Made by a program: the position numbers and the translations under genes. Below, piece by piece: positions 10,037 through 19,330 of a stretch of DNA of 26,227 nt. The first letter of the stretch is position 1. Every line of letters starts with the position of its first letter. The stretch is from Byssochlamys sp. IMV 00236 (Eukaryota; Ascomycota; Eurotiomycetes; Eurotiales; Thermoascaceae): NCBI GenBank assembly GCA_001931875.2, contig MSJH02000306.1, forward strand, positions 1 to 26,227. The letters are read 5' to 3'. A model generated the notes under the pieces. The model did not search any database. It saw only the letters and a program-made list of their open reading frames with translations, and was not told the DNA's origin.

Positions 10037-12012
10037 TTATTTTGATAATTTGACTGATTTGACAATATTTGTCTTTACACCACTCATTTCACCTCCATAG
10101 TTAGATGCAGGTGCCTTGTAGACTGCTCTTGTTGAAGAAAGCTTCTTCATCTTCTTGTCGTATTTCATTCTATTCTTCACACGTGCATTTCTATTCTCCT
10201 TCTTACGGTGTGGTGTTAATCCTCTATTCTTCAAGATCTTGTAGCTTGCTAATCGTTTCTGACCATCATCAACTCCAATATCTCTATCTAATATCTCTGG
10301 TCTCGAAGTTTCATATTCTTCTAATTTAGCTTGCTTGTTTGCTCTCTTTGCAGCAACGGTATCTGCATAATATTCTTCGTCTGAGTCTGCTTTTCCATTA
10401 CGAATTTCATTAGCCGCTGCAGCATCATCCTCATCCCAGTCAGCGTCATCCAAATCAGCAGATTTATCTGTAGGTTGAGCAACACCCTTTGGTTCTTGTT
10501 TGGTACGTTCTCTATAAGGCAGATCTGAATCACCCTGGTATTTATTCGTGTTCTTTGCTTGCTTAGATTCAATCTTGGCAATGTAATCCCTAATGGACTT
10601 CTTCTTCACCAGTTTATCTTCCATATCAAGTTCATCCAATGCATCCAATTCTCCAAAGTCTTCCATGGCCTGTCTCTTTCGCTTTTTGCTGGCTTTCTTT
10701 AGACTCTTGAATTCTTCTTCTATATCTGCAATACGTGTCTTTTCTTCTTCTTCTTCTTCATCAAAGCCAGCAAATTCTTCTTCGTCAAAGTGTTCAGATT
10801 CCTGTTCACTTTGAATATCTGACATATCATCTTCTTCATCAACCTGCTTCTTTGTGCCATTGTGCTTTACAAAAGCACCTTCACTATCGAGGCCTGTGAT
10901 GAACTTGCTGATCTCGGGCTTTAATTTCTGTTCCACACTTTCTACTTTTTCCATAGTCTGACGAAGATGAAATAATGCTTGAATGACTGGGTGTTCACGA
11001 ATATCTGTTGTCTGTGATGCTTTTAATGCAAAGTAAAAGGATATATTGGTCATGTAATTCATGAGTGTCTGATACTTGAATAAAATGAATTGAGCAGCAT
11101 ACGCTTCTTGTGCTTCCTTTTTCTGTATTTTATCAACAAGGCTCTGCATCTGTTCGACTGTTTGTGAACGTTCTTTAAATTCATCCAATAAGTCGATGAG
11201 TTCTGGTGATTCATTTTGAATGATCTTTAACTTTTCGGCAACAGAAAGATTCTTTCGTCGCTTTTCAGCTTGCTTTGTGCTAGAGTTTGAATTAGACTCA
11301 TGAGTACAAATAAAAACGACGACCTACCTAAATGATATATCTTCCAAATCTTTAGTCACGTCTTCCACAAGCTTCTTATCAACCTCAGCATCTTGATTGG
11401 CACCTAATCCCCATCCTGGTAAAGTGTCATCGACAAAGTCTGCCTCATCCATATGAGCAAGATGTTCTTTTTGGATTCTCAAGGCTTCCTCTTCTTCTTC
11501 CTTCATTTCATCAAGATCACTAGCTTCATCAGCGTCGTAGTAAGCCTTTTTAGAGCTACCCCATGTTTTATCTACAAATATTTATCAATATCTACTTTTT
11601 TTATATATCTTTTTAGTATTACCTTCAGCTGGCTCCGCTTTGCTTTCTTCAACTTCATCATCGTCAGCTTCTTCTTCTTCTTCGGACTCAAGTCCTTCTA
11701 ATCCATATACTTCATGATCACTAATGTCTATTTTTGTGTAATTGATTAAAAAACAATTGTAAATATGTTTATAAACAAGATCTTACCTTGATCATCCTCA
11801 TCTTGATCCTCCAACAATATTTTCCCTCTTTCGTCATGAACTATTCACAAGATCAGTTACAATTGTTTATAAGCTAAATAAAAAGACTTACAGTCATCCT
11901 CAGAGTCATGTTCAATGTCGTCCCAGGTACGAATAGCTTTTATCTTGTCGTTCTTGGATGGATCTTCCTGAGTGACAGCCTTACGAAATACAGGTGTCTT
12001 TTTCTTGCCCAT
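10037..12012 (-). CDS. SAS10: SAS10/UTP3, small-subunit processome protein
   Basis: A 588-aa acidic/basic protein from minus-strand exons 12012-11892, 11840-11787, 11727-11623, 11571-11328 and 11279-10037. The first 170 residues are highly acidic. A Sas10/Utp3/C1D domain starts near residue 195 (SPELIDLLDEF) and runs through FILFKYQTLMNYMTNISFY and the HPVIQALFHLR segment. The middle is acidic with Lys-rich patches. The C-terminal Sas10 domain (about 495-588) holds RPEILDRDIGVDDGQKR, NRGLTPHRKKENRNARVKNR and the YGGEMSG motif close to the end. In yeast, Utp3/Sas10 belongs to the U3-containing SSU processome that processes 18S rRNA in the nucleolus. Length is close to yeast Sas10 (610 aa). It is divergent from BUD13 with 156 bp between start codons. 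Confidence 0.96.
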
Positions 12013-12168
12013 GTTTATATAAGTATACTGAAGAAAGTTATTTTTTTTTTTTTTTCAACTTTACAAGTGGCTTACTGTGGGGCAGCCCAGCCGTCACAGG
12101 GTCCCTAATTGGGAAACTATCTGTTCTGCAGGAAATTCGTCTCTTTTTTTAAAAAAATTATTGAAATT
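12013..12168. promoter_or_regulatory. Compact bidirectional promoter of SAS10 (-) and BUD13 (+)
   Basis: Only 156 bp separate the two start codons. The spacer has a T-run (about 12042-12055), a distinctly GC-rich patch at about 12069-12108 (GCTTACTGTGGGGCAGCC, then GTCACAGGGTCCC) unlike the surrounding AT-rich sequence, and another T/A-rich tract near the BUD13 start. The GC-rich patch is the best candidate for a shared regulatory element. Confidence 0.5.
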
Positions 12169-13309
12169 ATGGATAAGATTAAACAACTTGATAATGACGA
12201 AATCATAAGACAGAAATATCTTGCAAGAGGGCCGGGTGACGCAGCGACCAAAGCATATATTGTTGCAAAGTATTTGGACGACAGTACAAGGAAAAAAAAG
12301 AAAAAGAAAAAGTCATCTACGACAGCCCCTAAATTAGGAAACATTGGCATCATTGATGAAGACGCATTTGGCTGGAACACTGAAGATAAAAAGGAAGACA
12401 CGGAAGCAAAGGAATTAGAAATTGAAGCAGAATTTGTTACAAAAGGAGATCCCTTTCACGGAGCAGTCAACAACTGGCAGACAGTACGAGAAGGAGTAAG
12501 GCGGCAAGAGGCCGAGACACTAGAAGATATGGATGAGGATGACGCCCCAGTTGTGGTTGAAAGTGATGATGTACCTCGTATGTCAAACGGACAAAGGGCT
12601 GGTGTGCTGACAAAAGAAGAAATCAAAGCCGAGGCAGAAAGAGCAAGACTGGCTGAGAAACGAGCTATGGAGCGTTTAAAAAGGGAACATCAAGAGGAGG
12701 CAGCTGAAACTGTATATCGAGATGTATCGGGTAGAAAAGTTGATATAAAAGTTAAAAAGGCTGAGGAGGCTAGGCGAAGAAGGGAAGAGATAGAGAAAGA
12801 AGCAAAAAGAATGGAATGGGGCAAGGGGTTGGTTCAGAGAAGAGCGGCTGAAGAAGAAAAAAGGCGATTGATGGAAGAAAAAGATAAACCTTTGGCAAGG
12901 TATTATAGTTTAATTTAAAAGAAACATTAATTCATTTTGTATATATGTGTGTAGATATGCAGATGATGTAGAGCTTAATCAAGAGCTTAAGGAAAAAGAA
13001 AGATGGAATGATCCAGCTGCCGGATTCTTGACAGTAAGTTGTGTTCTTTTGAGGAGACAAAGGTTGATCGCAAAAGAGGAGACTGATTTTAATGAACCAT
13101 TATAGAAAAAATCAACCTCAAAAGGAAAGAGACTGGTACGTCCCACCTATAAGGGTGCTTGGAAACCAAACCGTTTCATGATACCCCCAGGATATCGCTG
13201 GGATGGAGTAGATCGATCCACAGGATTTGAAGATAACCTTTTACTACAAAAGAATCAAGCTAAATCACGAGCAGCTGAGGCTCATGCTTGGTCTACAGAA
13301 GATATGTAA
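12169..13309 (+). CDS. BUD13: BUD13/CWC26 pre-mRNA splicing factor
   Basis: A 337-aa protein from exons 12169-12899, 12955-13033 and 13106-13309. The N-terminus has a Lys-rich run and a Gly/Ile segment ([15 protein letters not shown]). The conserved C-terminal half contains [13 protein letters not shown], then [20 protein letters not shown] and AAGFL across the two introns, and ends with [19 protein letters not shown] and [12 protein letters not shown], the hallmark of the family. In yeast Bud13 forms the RES complex with Snu17 and Pml1 and helps activation of the spliceosome and retention of unspliced RNA in the nucleus. In-frame sequence opens upstream at 12109, but the ATG at 12169 starts [12 protein letters not shown] and fits the family better. 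Confidence 0.95.
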
Positions 13310-13785
13310 CTATTCTTTATGGCTGTATTACATTAACCCCCCTTTTTTATTAAACTCCTTTGTCTAAGTTCGTTTGTTTGTTTTATTTGGCTGTGATTGT
13401 CTCTCTCTCTCTCTCTCTCTCTCTCTTTATAAACTATTCTCCTAATCATTCAATATATTAATCTTTCAAACAGGAGCTTAAAAAAGGGGGTGAAAGGAAA
13501 GAGGAGTATGTAAATCTTGCTAGTATTATTGCTTGTGTTGACAATTGTTAATACCTAAACTGGATTTATAATACAGGGAAAGACAACACTCAGACCTGAT
13601 CAAAAAAGGAAAAATCACGGTTAATCCCTTTATTTTGCTGTTTCTTTACTCTATAACCTTGAACTCACTGTAGCCTGAGTTGAAGGGGGGTCAGATTTCT
13701 TGTTGACATGTATATAAATAGTGTATCCTTTTTATTGTCAATTTGTTTTTTATTAAATTCACTTGTCTTTTTCATTTCTTTCATC
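13310..13785. promoter_or_regulatory. Spacer between BUD13 and the homeobox gene, with CT repeat and TATA box
   Basis: A (CT)13 microsatellite lies at 13401-13426. A TATA-like element TATATAAATA is at 13711-13720, 66 bp before the homeobox ATG, and is followed by a pyrimidine-rich leader (TTTTTCATTTCTTTCATC) typical of fungal 5' leaders. Confidence 0.5.
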
Positions 13786-14358
13786 ATGTATCCTAGCTGC
13801 ACCTTACCTTCTCTTTCAGAGCTTTGCTTGGAAGCCAACACTGTTTACACTCATCACAAAGCACCTACTTCATCAAAAATTAACATTGCTAACCTCTTAT
13901 CATCTCCCCCACTCTCACCAACCTCGTTTGATGATCATCAACAGCGCACTGACCTGAAAGTGAAAAGAAAGAGAGCATCACCCGATCAATTAGCTGTCTT
14001 GAACCGTGTTTTCAGTCAAACCTATTTTCCATCCACTGAAGTTCGTAGAGCACTCGGAAAGCAGCTTGGGATGAGTCCTCGTACAGTTCAGATCTGGTTC
14101 CAAAATAAGCGCCAAGCCCTCCGCAATCGAGGACGTCAAGGTGCTCAAGAATCATCATACTATTATCTTCCACCTATCTCTCCACCTACTTCGCCCACAT
14201 CTGATATCTCTTTCCATCAGTTACAGAACCAATCAAAGGTTTCTTTACCTCCCTTAAGACTTCCCTCAAATCATTGCTGTCAGCCATTGCATAGCCCATC
14301 CAGTATCTCATTCCCCAGTCCAGGTTCTGTTGATCACTTTCATTATAAAGATTTCTAA
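13786..14358 (+). CDS. Small homeodomain transcription factor
   Basis: A single-exon protein of 190 aa. The homeodomain spans about residues 58-117. The helix 3 signature is TVQIWFQNKRQALRNR, with the invariant Trp, Phe, Asn and Arg positions intact, so it should bind DNA; the 60-residue spacing looks like a typical rather than a TALE homeodomain. It is preceded by a Ser/Pro-rich stretch (LLSSPPLSPTSFDD) and followed by a Ser/Pro/Tyr-rich tail with LPPLRLPS near residue 155. The in-frame upstream sequence from 13708 would add a hydrophobic leader; I read that as 5' leader because the ATG at 13786 follows a pyrimidine tract and lies 66 bp past a TATA box. I cannot assign a yeast orthologue from the sequence alone. 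An AATAAAG at about 14732-14738 may serve 3' end formation. Confidence 0.9.
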   Translation: MYPSCTLPSLSELCLEANTVYTHHKAPTSSKINIANLLSSPPLSPTSFDDHQQRTDLKVKRKRASPDQLAVLNRVFSQTYFPSTEVRRALGKQLGMSPRTVQIWFQNKRQALRNRGRQGAQESSYYYLPPISPPTSPTSDISFHQLQNQSKVSLPPLRLPSNHCCQPLHSPSSISFPSPGSVDHFHYKDF

Positions 14359-14919
14359 TCAGTATCTCAAAACCAAGCAACAAACAAGATGATATCTTAT
14401 AGCAAAACCCCATTTCATCATGCCCTTTCTATCATTATATTTCTTATTGTTTATTTTTTATTTTTGTATATCCTTGATTTCTTATGGTTGTTCATTGTTT
14501 GTCATTTTATGTCATAATAGTCATATGCCCCCCCTCTTTCTCCCCCTCTTCTCCTCTTTTCTCTCTCTCCTCTCTTGTATATGCAGAACCTAGTTCATTC
14601 CATCCGGTATTTTTTTTTTTTTCTTTTACATAAGCTGCATTGCCTTTTAAAATATTGTTTTGCCTGCTATTGCTTTTTGTTTGTGCTTTTGTCTTGTTTA
14701 TTTATTCAATTATAACTTTGCTCAAATGAAAAAATAAAGTCTTCTTTTGTGAGCAAAATCACGCGTACATTTGCCCTTTCTTTTTGATATCAAATCATTC
14801 TTTATGCATATTCAAAAAGTTCCTGATGCAAAAAGTCGGCATACCTTTAAAAAAAAAAAGGTCTATGTTCAAATAGAAGAGATTAGAATATTTTAATTAT
14901 ATAAAAAATAGAGCTATTG

Positions 14920-14963
14920 TTGGCAAACTCTATTGATACTTTATCATAAATAAGGTTTGCCAA
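14920..14963. other. Stem-loop: 9-bp inverted repeat with a nested hairpin
   Basis: TTGGCAAAC at 14920-14928 is the exact reverse complement of GTTTGCCAA at 14955-14963. The 26-nt loop contains a second perfect inverted repeat, TGATA-CTT-TATCA. The function is unknown. Confidence 0.6.
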
Positions 14964-15052
14964 TTTGAAAGTCTAAATGTCTTTTTTTTTTTACAACCTA
15001 TTCCCTTTCCTCCTCGTTCTTTTCTTCCCACCGTATTGGATTCATAAAAGCT

Positions 15053-15076
15053 AAAAAAAAAAAAAAAAAAAAAAAA
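15053..15076. repeat. Poly-A tract, 24 nt
   Basis: Uninterrupted run of A within the gene-poor spacer. Confidence 0.85.
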
Positions 15077-16183
15077 CATGATAATGTTTCACAAGACTTG
15101 TTTCCTTCTTGTTAATGTAAGGAGGCGCTCAATAGAATGAACATGAAAGGCATATTTGCACACATCCTTATTACCTGAAAAAAAAGGAAAAAGGCTGAGT
15201 CTGTTCTATTTTAGGTGATTAGGCATTTCAATTTTTCATATCTTGATTGTGGCTGCAGGGAACAGGGTGAACTATTTTGCACAGCTCCTGATGAATAGAC
15301 ATTGTTCCTATTTAATGTTTATAGAGTTGTTTGGTAGTACTACATTAGATCAAAAGTAAAATCCATAAATTGGGATTCTTTTTAATTATTTTAATAAGAT
15401 CTACTTTAAATTTTGATTTTATTTCTCAAAAAGGAATCTACAAGGAGCAACATGAACATGTACACACACACACACACGGACACTTGGTATATCTGTCTTT
15501 GGTCAATGATCAGTCTGATAAGATAAATATTGCTAAGGAGTCCCCTCGGTGTAGAGCGTTGAAGGCTTACGGTGAGAGAGAAAAAGAGAGAGAGAGAGGG
15601 GGGGGGGAGGAGGAGGGGATGAGCTTGCTTTACGTGGGGATTATCGGCAATAAATAGAATAATTGAGAAAGTACGGGATAGGACCGAGCGCATACCTGCT
15701 CACGGTTTCATTTACTTTTTTAAATATCAAAAAATCTTGAGGGAATTTGGATTTGCTTACCTTAATGCAATTCAGTTCTAGTTCAGGTAACTCCTTTTTT
15801 TACGACTTGACTCCTTAAAAACTTGCACCTCCTTCTCTCTTTCTCTTTTTATCTCTCTTTTATCTTTCTCGGGAACAAACGGTGGTGGCCCATTGCTGCA
15901 AAGAAAAAAAAAAAAGATCTTTTTTCCAGAAAAGGTTGCCTTCATACTCCATTAGTCAAAAAATTTGATTTTAGGAGAAACAACTTGTCTCCCTTCCAAA
16001 GATAAAAACAAGGAAAGAAAAAAAAAAATGGATCCAGGTTTCTACATAGCGTTCAAAAGGGAATTCAATTCGGGTTTAACTATTTTTGTATTGTGGAAGA
16101 AAGGGTAAAGCTATGCATGAGGGTTGCTTTTGCACCTAAACATGTGCATTTGAACGGCTCAAAGGACTTTGATGTACAGCAAA

Positions 16184-16184
<1 letters not shown>

Positions 16185-16217
<33 letters not shown>
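16185..16217. repeat. Poly-A tract, 33 nt
   Basis: Uninterrupted run of A. The sequence upstream shows no clear retroposon body or flanking target duplication that I could identify. Confidence 0.85.
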
Positions 16218-16219
<2 letters not shown>

Positions 16220-16768
16220 ATATGGATCCACTTGGAGATAACTTTATCAGTGCTTGTTTCCATAAATGTCATGTATGTAGATCTCTTTTAATGTAACTAT
16301 GACATCTATTTCAACAGGGAGAAGTATAAACTCAATATGACACACTATTTTTAGTATTGTGTATGAGCTTAACTTTGCAATATCTCTCTCTTTGTGTCAA
16401 AAGGGGAAAGAAAAGAGATGTCAAAGTATTGCTAGTATCACTAAAGTATAAATAGAAAGTTAAACTTTGCCTTATGCAATATCCTAGGAACCTGTTTGAT
16501 TGCTAAATACCAACAGTAATACCTTCATTTTAATCATGCAGGAGTGAAATGAAATTCGAGAGAATGCAGTAAACTTTTTGTATTTTACTTTCCAGATCTT
16601 ACATTGAGTAGTTTTTACTAATTAGATAGTACTTAAGGTCATTCGGTGCCTACCTCTCCTTCTTCTTTTTTCTCCTACGGACATAGGGAAGTATAGACTG
16701 TTCAGCCAACCAATTGATTGGCTAAGTAATTGACAGCCGCTGATCTTGCACATAGAAATTTTTCACTT

Positions 16769-16770
<2 letters not shown>

Positions 16771-16805
<35 letters not shown>
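16771..16805. repeat. Poly-T tract, 35 nt, just before CCDC25
   Basis: Run of 35 T that ends 17 bp before the CCDC25 start codon, so it lies in the core promoter or 5' leader. Confidence 0.9.
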
Positions 16806-16822
16806 CTATCAGTTTGTTCAAA

Positions 16823-17685
16823 ATGGTGTTGTATTTCACTAGCAATGGTAAGTTTTTTTTTCCCTTTCCTTGAAGAAGGTCTTAGAATTTACATCATTTT
16901 GACATGTTTTATAGTTGTTGACCCACCTGCTACCATTTATATGGGAAAAGACAAGTTTGAAAGTAATGATAAAATATGAAATAAAAGAGAGACAACCCTT
17001 TTAACTATAAAAATACAGATGAAGATTTGATCAAGTATGGATTCCCTGAAGATGTTTGGTGAGGAATCAAAATAATAATAATAATAATGACCTTTTCTTA
17101 CATTGCTTTAGGGTAATCATATAAAGAAAGAAAGAAAGAAAGGGTTGGCTAATTTGGTAGTTTCATGTTGACAAACTCTCTAGCGCCCACGTGTATGTCC
17201 GTTTACAACCTGGACAGACATGGCTCGATATTCCACCTGAAGTGGTTGATGATTGTGCTCAACTGGTAAAAGCCAACAGTATCGAAGGAAATAAAAAAAA
17301 CAACATCACGGTTATCTATACACCATGGGATAACTTAAAAAAGACACCTGGCATGGAAACAGGTCAAGTCACTTTCCATAATCATAAAAAGGTGAAACGA
17401 GTGCATGTTGAAAAAAGAATCAATGAGGTTGTGAACAGATTGAATAAGACCAAGGTGGAGCGATATCCTGATTTAATGCAGGAAAAGATTCAAAGAGAAA
17501 AGATGGATAGAAAAAAGGCTCGTGCGGATGAATTTGCTCAGAAAGAAGAAGCTCGAAGATTAGCCGAAGAAAAGAGAAAGGCCGAAAAAGAAATTAATGA
17601 TTTATTTGATCCATCTTTGATGAAGAGCAATTGGAGAGAAACAGAAGTTGAAGATATTAATGCCGCTGAAGAGGATTTTATGTAA
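16823..17685 (+). CDS. CCDC25: CCDC25/Jlp2-family NFACT-R domain protein
   Basis: Exons 16823-16847, 16915-16962, 17019-17058, 17112 (one base) and 17161-17685 give 212 aa, close to human CCDC25 (208 aa). The reading [48 protein letters not shown] and [14 protein letters not shown] matches the NFACT-R domain along its length. A Lys/Glu/Arg-rich coiled coil follows (about 125-190), and the C-terminus ends in acidic residues and EEDFM. The NFACT-R fold is linked to nucleic-acid binding; the yeast relative is Jlp2, whose role is unclear. The Trp codon needs TG from exon 3, a lone G at 17112 and then TTT from 17161. The two gaps around that G (53 and 48 nt) are normal intron sizes here, with GTGAGG...TTTAG and GTAATC...GGTAG ends. 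A one-base assembly error is the alternative. Confidence 0.93.
17112..17112 (+). other. Putative 1-nt micro-exon of CCDC25
   Basis: The base G is preceded by CTTTAG and followed by GTAATC. Used as an exon it completes the TGG codon of the conserved WFH core and restores the frame. Joining 17058 directly to 17161 instead would shift the frame through the most conserved part of the protein. Confidence 0.6.
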
Positions 17686-17729
17686 AAATGTATACAAAAT
17701 TTATAAAAAAGATGATACTTTGCTTTATT

Positions 17730-19104
17730 TTAAACAAAATACCACTTGCCATTATAGTCTTCACTATCCTCCTCTCGCACAACTTCATGTGTTTCCTATA
17801 TAGATCTCATTAATCTTTCATTCTTTTGTTAATGATTCCCCCCTATTCCTACCGTCATTTTAAGAGGTTCACTTTCTACTCTAAATGGTGATCCTTCAAC
17901 AGACGTATTTTCTCTAGGAAAAATAAATAAGAACATGATTTTTTTTTTTATTTTTTTATTTTTTTATTTTATTTTATTTTTTACTTTAATCACTTACACA
18001 CTTATATTATAAGTCTCTGTCTTGTGTGGAATTTTGGCGTGAATCAGTTTCTGCCATGCTTCATGAGTTTCAGCAATAATGCAGTTAGCGTAAGCCTAAT
18101 AAAGGAGTTAATGGGAATAATAAGAAAATAGACTATACATTACTTTATCCTTGCATTCGCCATTGAAAGCAAATTCATTTCTTTCTTTTCCATCAGGAAT
18201 CTTGTATACTTCAAACCAATGCTTTGTAGCATCTAATAATCCCGGATAGTGCTTTTTCACGTCATCAATGTCTACAAGCTAAGATTAAGGTACTATTCTT
18301 TTCTATTTATCCGTCGTCGTTACCATTCAATTTGGCTGCCATAGGGTCCTTTGTATCAATGACCACAACCTTCCAATCGGTCTCTCCTTGATCCAGCATG
18401 GCCATAATACCCAACACTTTGACCTGCTTTACCTCTCCTCGCTTAGCTACACCTTCTCCGATTTCAATAGCGTCAATAGGATCATTATCTCCTCTGGCTC
18501 CAGTCTCGCTATGTAGACAAGTGGGGTCTTCCCATGTCTTTAATACTTTAGATAAACCATGAGACTATTTCTCTGTAATTTGTGTGTGTACCTGTGGCAA
18601 TGCGCCATAGTTCCAGATATAACCTTTATGAGGGAAACAGTTACGGACAAATCTTGGCTTTCCTTTTTTGATATCTTGCATCAAAGGATTGAATTTCTCA
18701 TTATTGACAACCTATTATTGACACACATACAAATACACACACATGTACATTTATGATCAGCATAACATCAAGTACGATCTATAGAAACTTTTTTACTTCG
18801 ACTTTAGCATTTGTCCATCTTGGAATCTCAACAACCATGTTAACAATGCTCTTTTCAGAAGGATCAACATAAAGTGGAATGTCATGAAAAGGTGATATTA
18901 TTTTGCCATCCTTCTCTTTTTTTGTTTGATATAATGGGTGAATTCAAAATCTGTTATAAAGGGTATTTATAAAAAGTTACCGAGATAAACGCGGAATGAC
19001 TCTGTAAACTGTTTTCCAGTGACAACTGGTCTATATAAAGAGGAATAATATCTACCGAGACGAATAATAGGAGAAGAGAGTTTGACAGTTGTCAGAAAAT
19101 TCAT
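17730..19104 (-). CDS. PPA2: Inorganic pyrophosphatase, probably mitochondrial
   Basis: A family I soluble pyrophosphatase of 309 aa (yeast Ppa2 is 310). Minus-strand exons: 19104-18981, 18915-18797, 18711-18592, 18537-18324, 18271-18144, 18095-17998, 17913-17853, 17795-17730. It hydrolyses PPi to two phosphates using Mg2+. The metal-binding signature [12 protein letters not shown] is at about 137-148, supported by [36 protein letters not shown] and [12 protein letters not shown]. The first 21 residues ([21 protein letters not shown]) are basic and hydroxylated with no acidic residue, as in a mitochondrial presequence, so I favour the mitochondrial form over the cytosolic one. The C-terminus ends GKWYFV. 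Intron 1 has a purine-rich acceptor (AAAAAAAG), needed to join VYL to EKDGK. The stop is only 44 bp from the CCDC25 stop on the other strand. Confidence 0.94.
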
Positions 19105-19330
19105 GATGAAAAGCCCTTGCCCCCCCCCCCTCTTTTTTTCTTCTTCCCTTAATGTATACCAAAGTGACAACTAAATTCGACCAATAAAAAATAACTTGCT
19201 ATTTTAACCTTGGGCAGTAGAAAATTCTGCTTGTCATAGTTGGATACACTTTCCAATTAAGGTAAAAATGTATCGGCCATTTTTATTTTTACCGCCATAG
19301 GTTCGCCTACCTTTTTTTAAATTATATTTT
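19105..19330. promoter_or_regulatory. Divergent promoter region of PPA2 (-) and AVEN (+)
   Basis: A 226-bp spacer between two start codons. It has a run of eleven C at 19120-19130, which reads as eleven G in the PPA2 leader 15 bp before its ATG, a T-run at 19133-19139, and AT-rich sequence towards AVEN. Confidence 0.45.

Larger units (their letters stand above)
14359..16822. other. Gene-poor 2.46-kb spacer
   Basis: I see no convincing gene on either strand. It holds the homeobox 3' region, a CT-rich block (about 14528-14575), a stem-loop (14920-14963), A/T homopolymers (15053-15076, 16185-16217, 16771-16805) and a purine block with a run of ten G (about 15572-15619). Frames of 60-95 codons here translate repeats and lack any recognisable domain. 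It may contain regulatory DNA for the homeobox gene or an unrecognised non-coding RNA. Confidence 0.5.

Noticed and set aside
13401..13426. CT repeats and other tandem repeats as a CRISPR array
   Set aside because: They are simple microsatellites without spacers, in a eukaryotic gene context.
15370..15693. 95-codon frames on both strands in the gene-poor spacer
   Set aside because: They owe their length to CA and AG repeats; no recognisable domain.
16100..16217. Retroposon with a poly-A tail
   Set aside because: No target duplication or recognisable body next to the 33-nt poly-A; other homopolymers of similar length occur nearby.
16823..17685. CCDC25 as a frameshifted pseudogene
   Set aside because: All other splice sites and the full reading are intact and the single-base problem lies exactly at an intron with internal splice signals, so a micro-exon or an assembly error is more likely.
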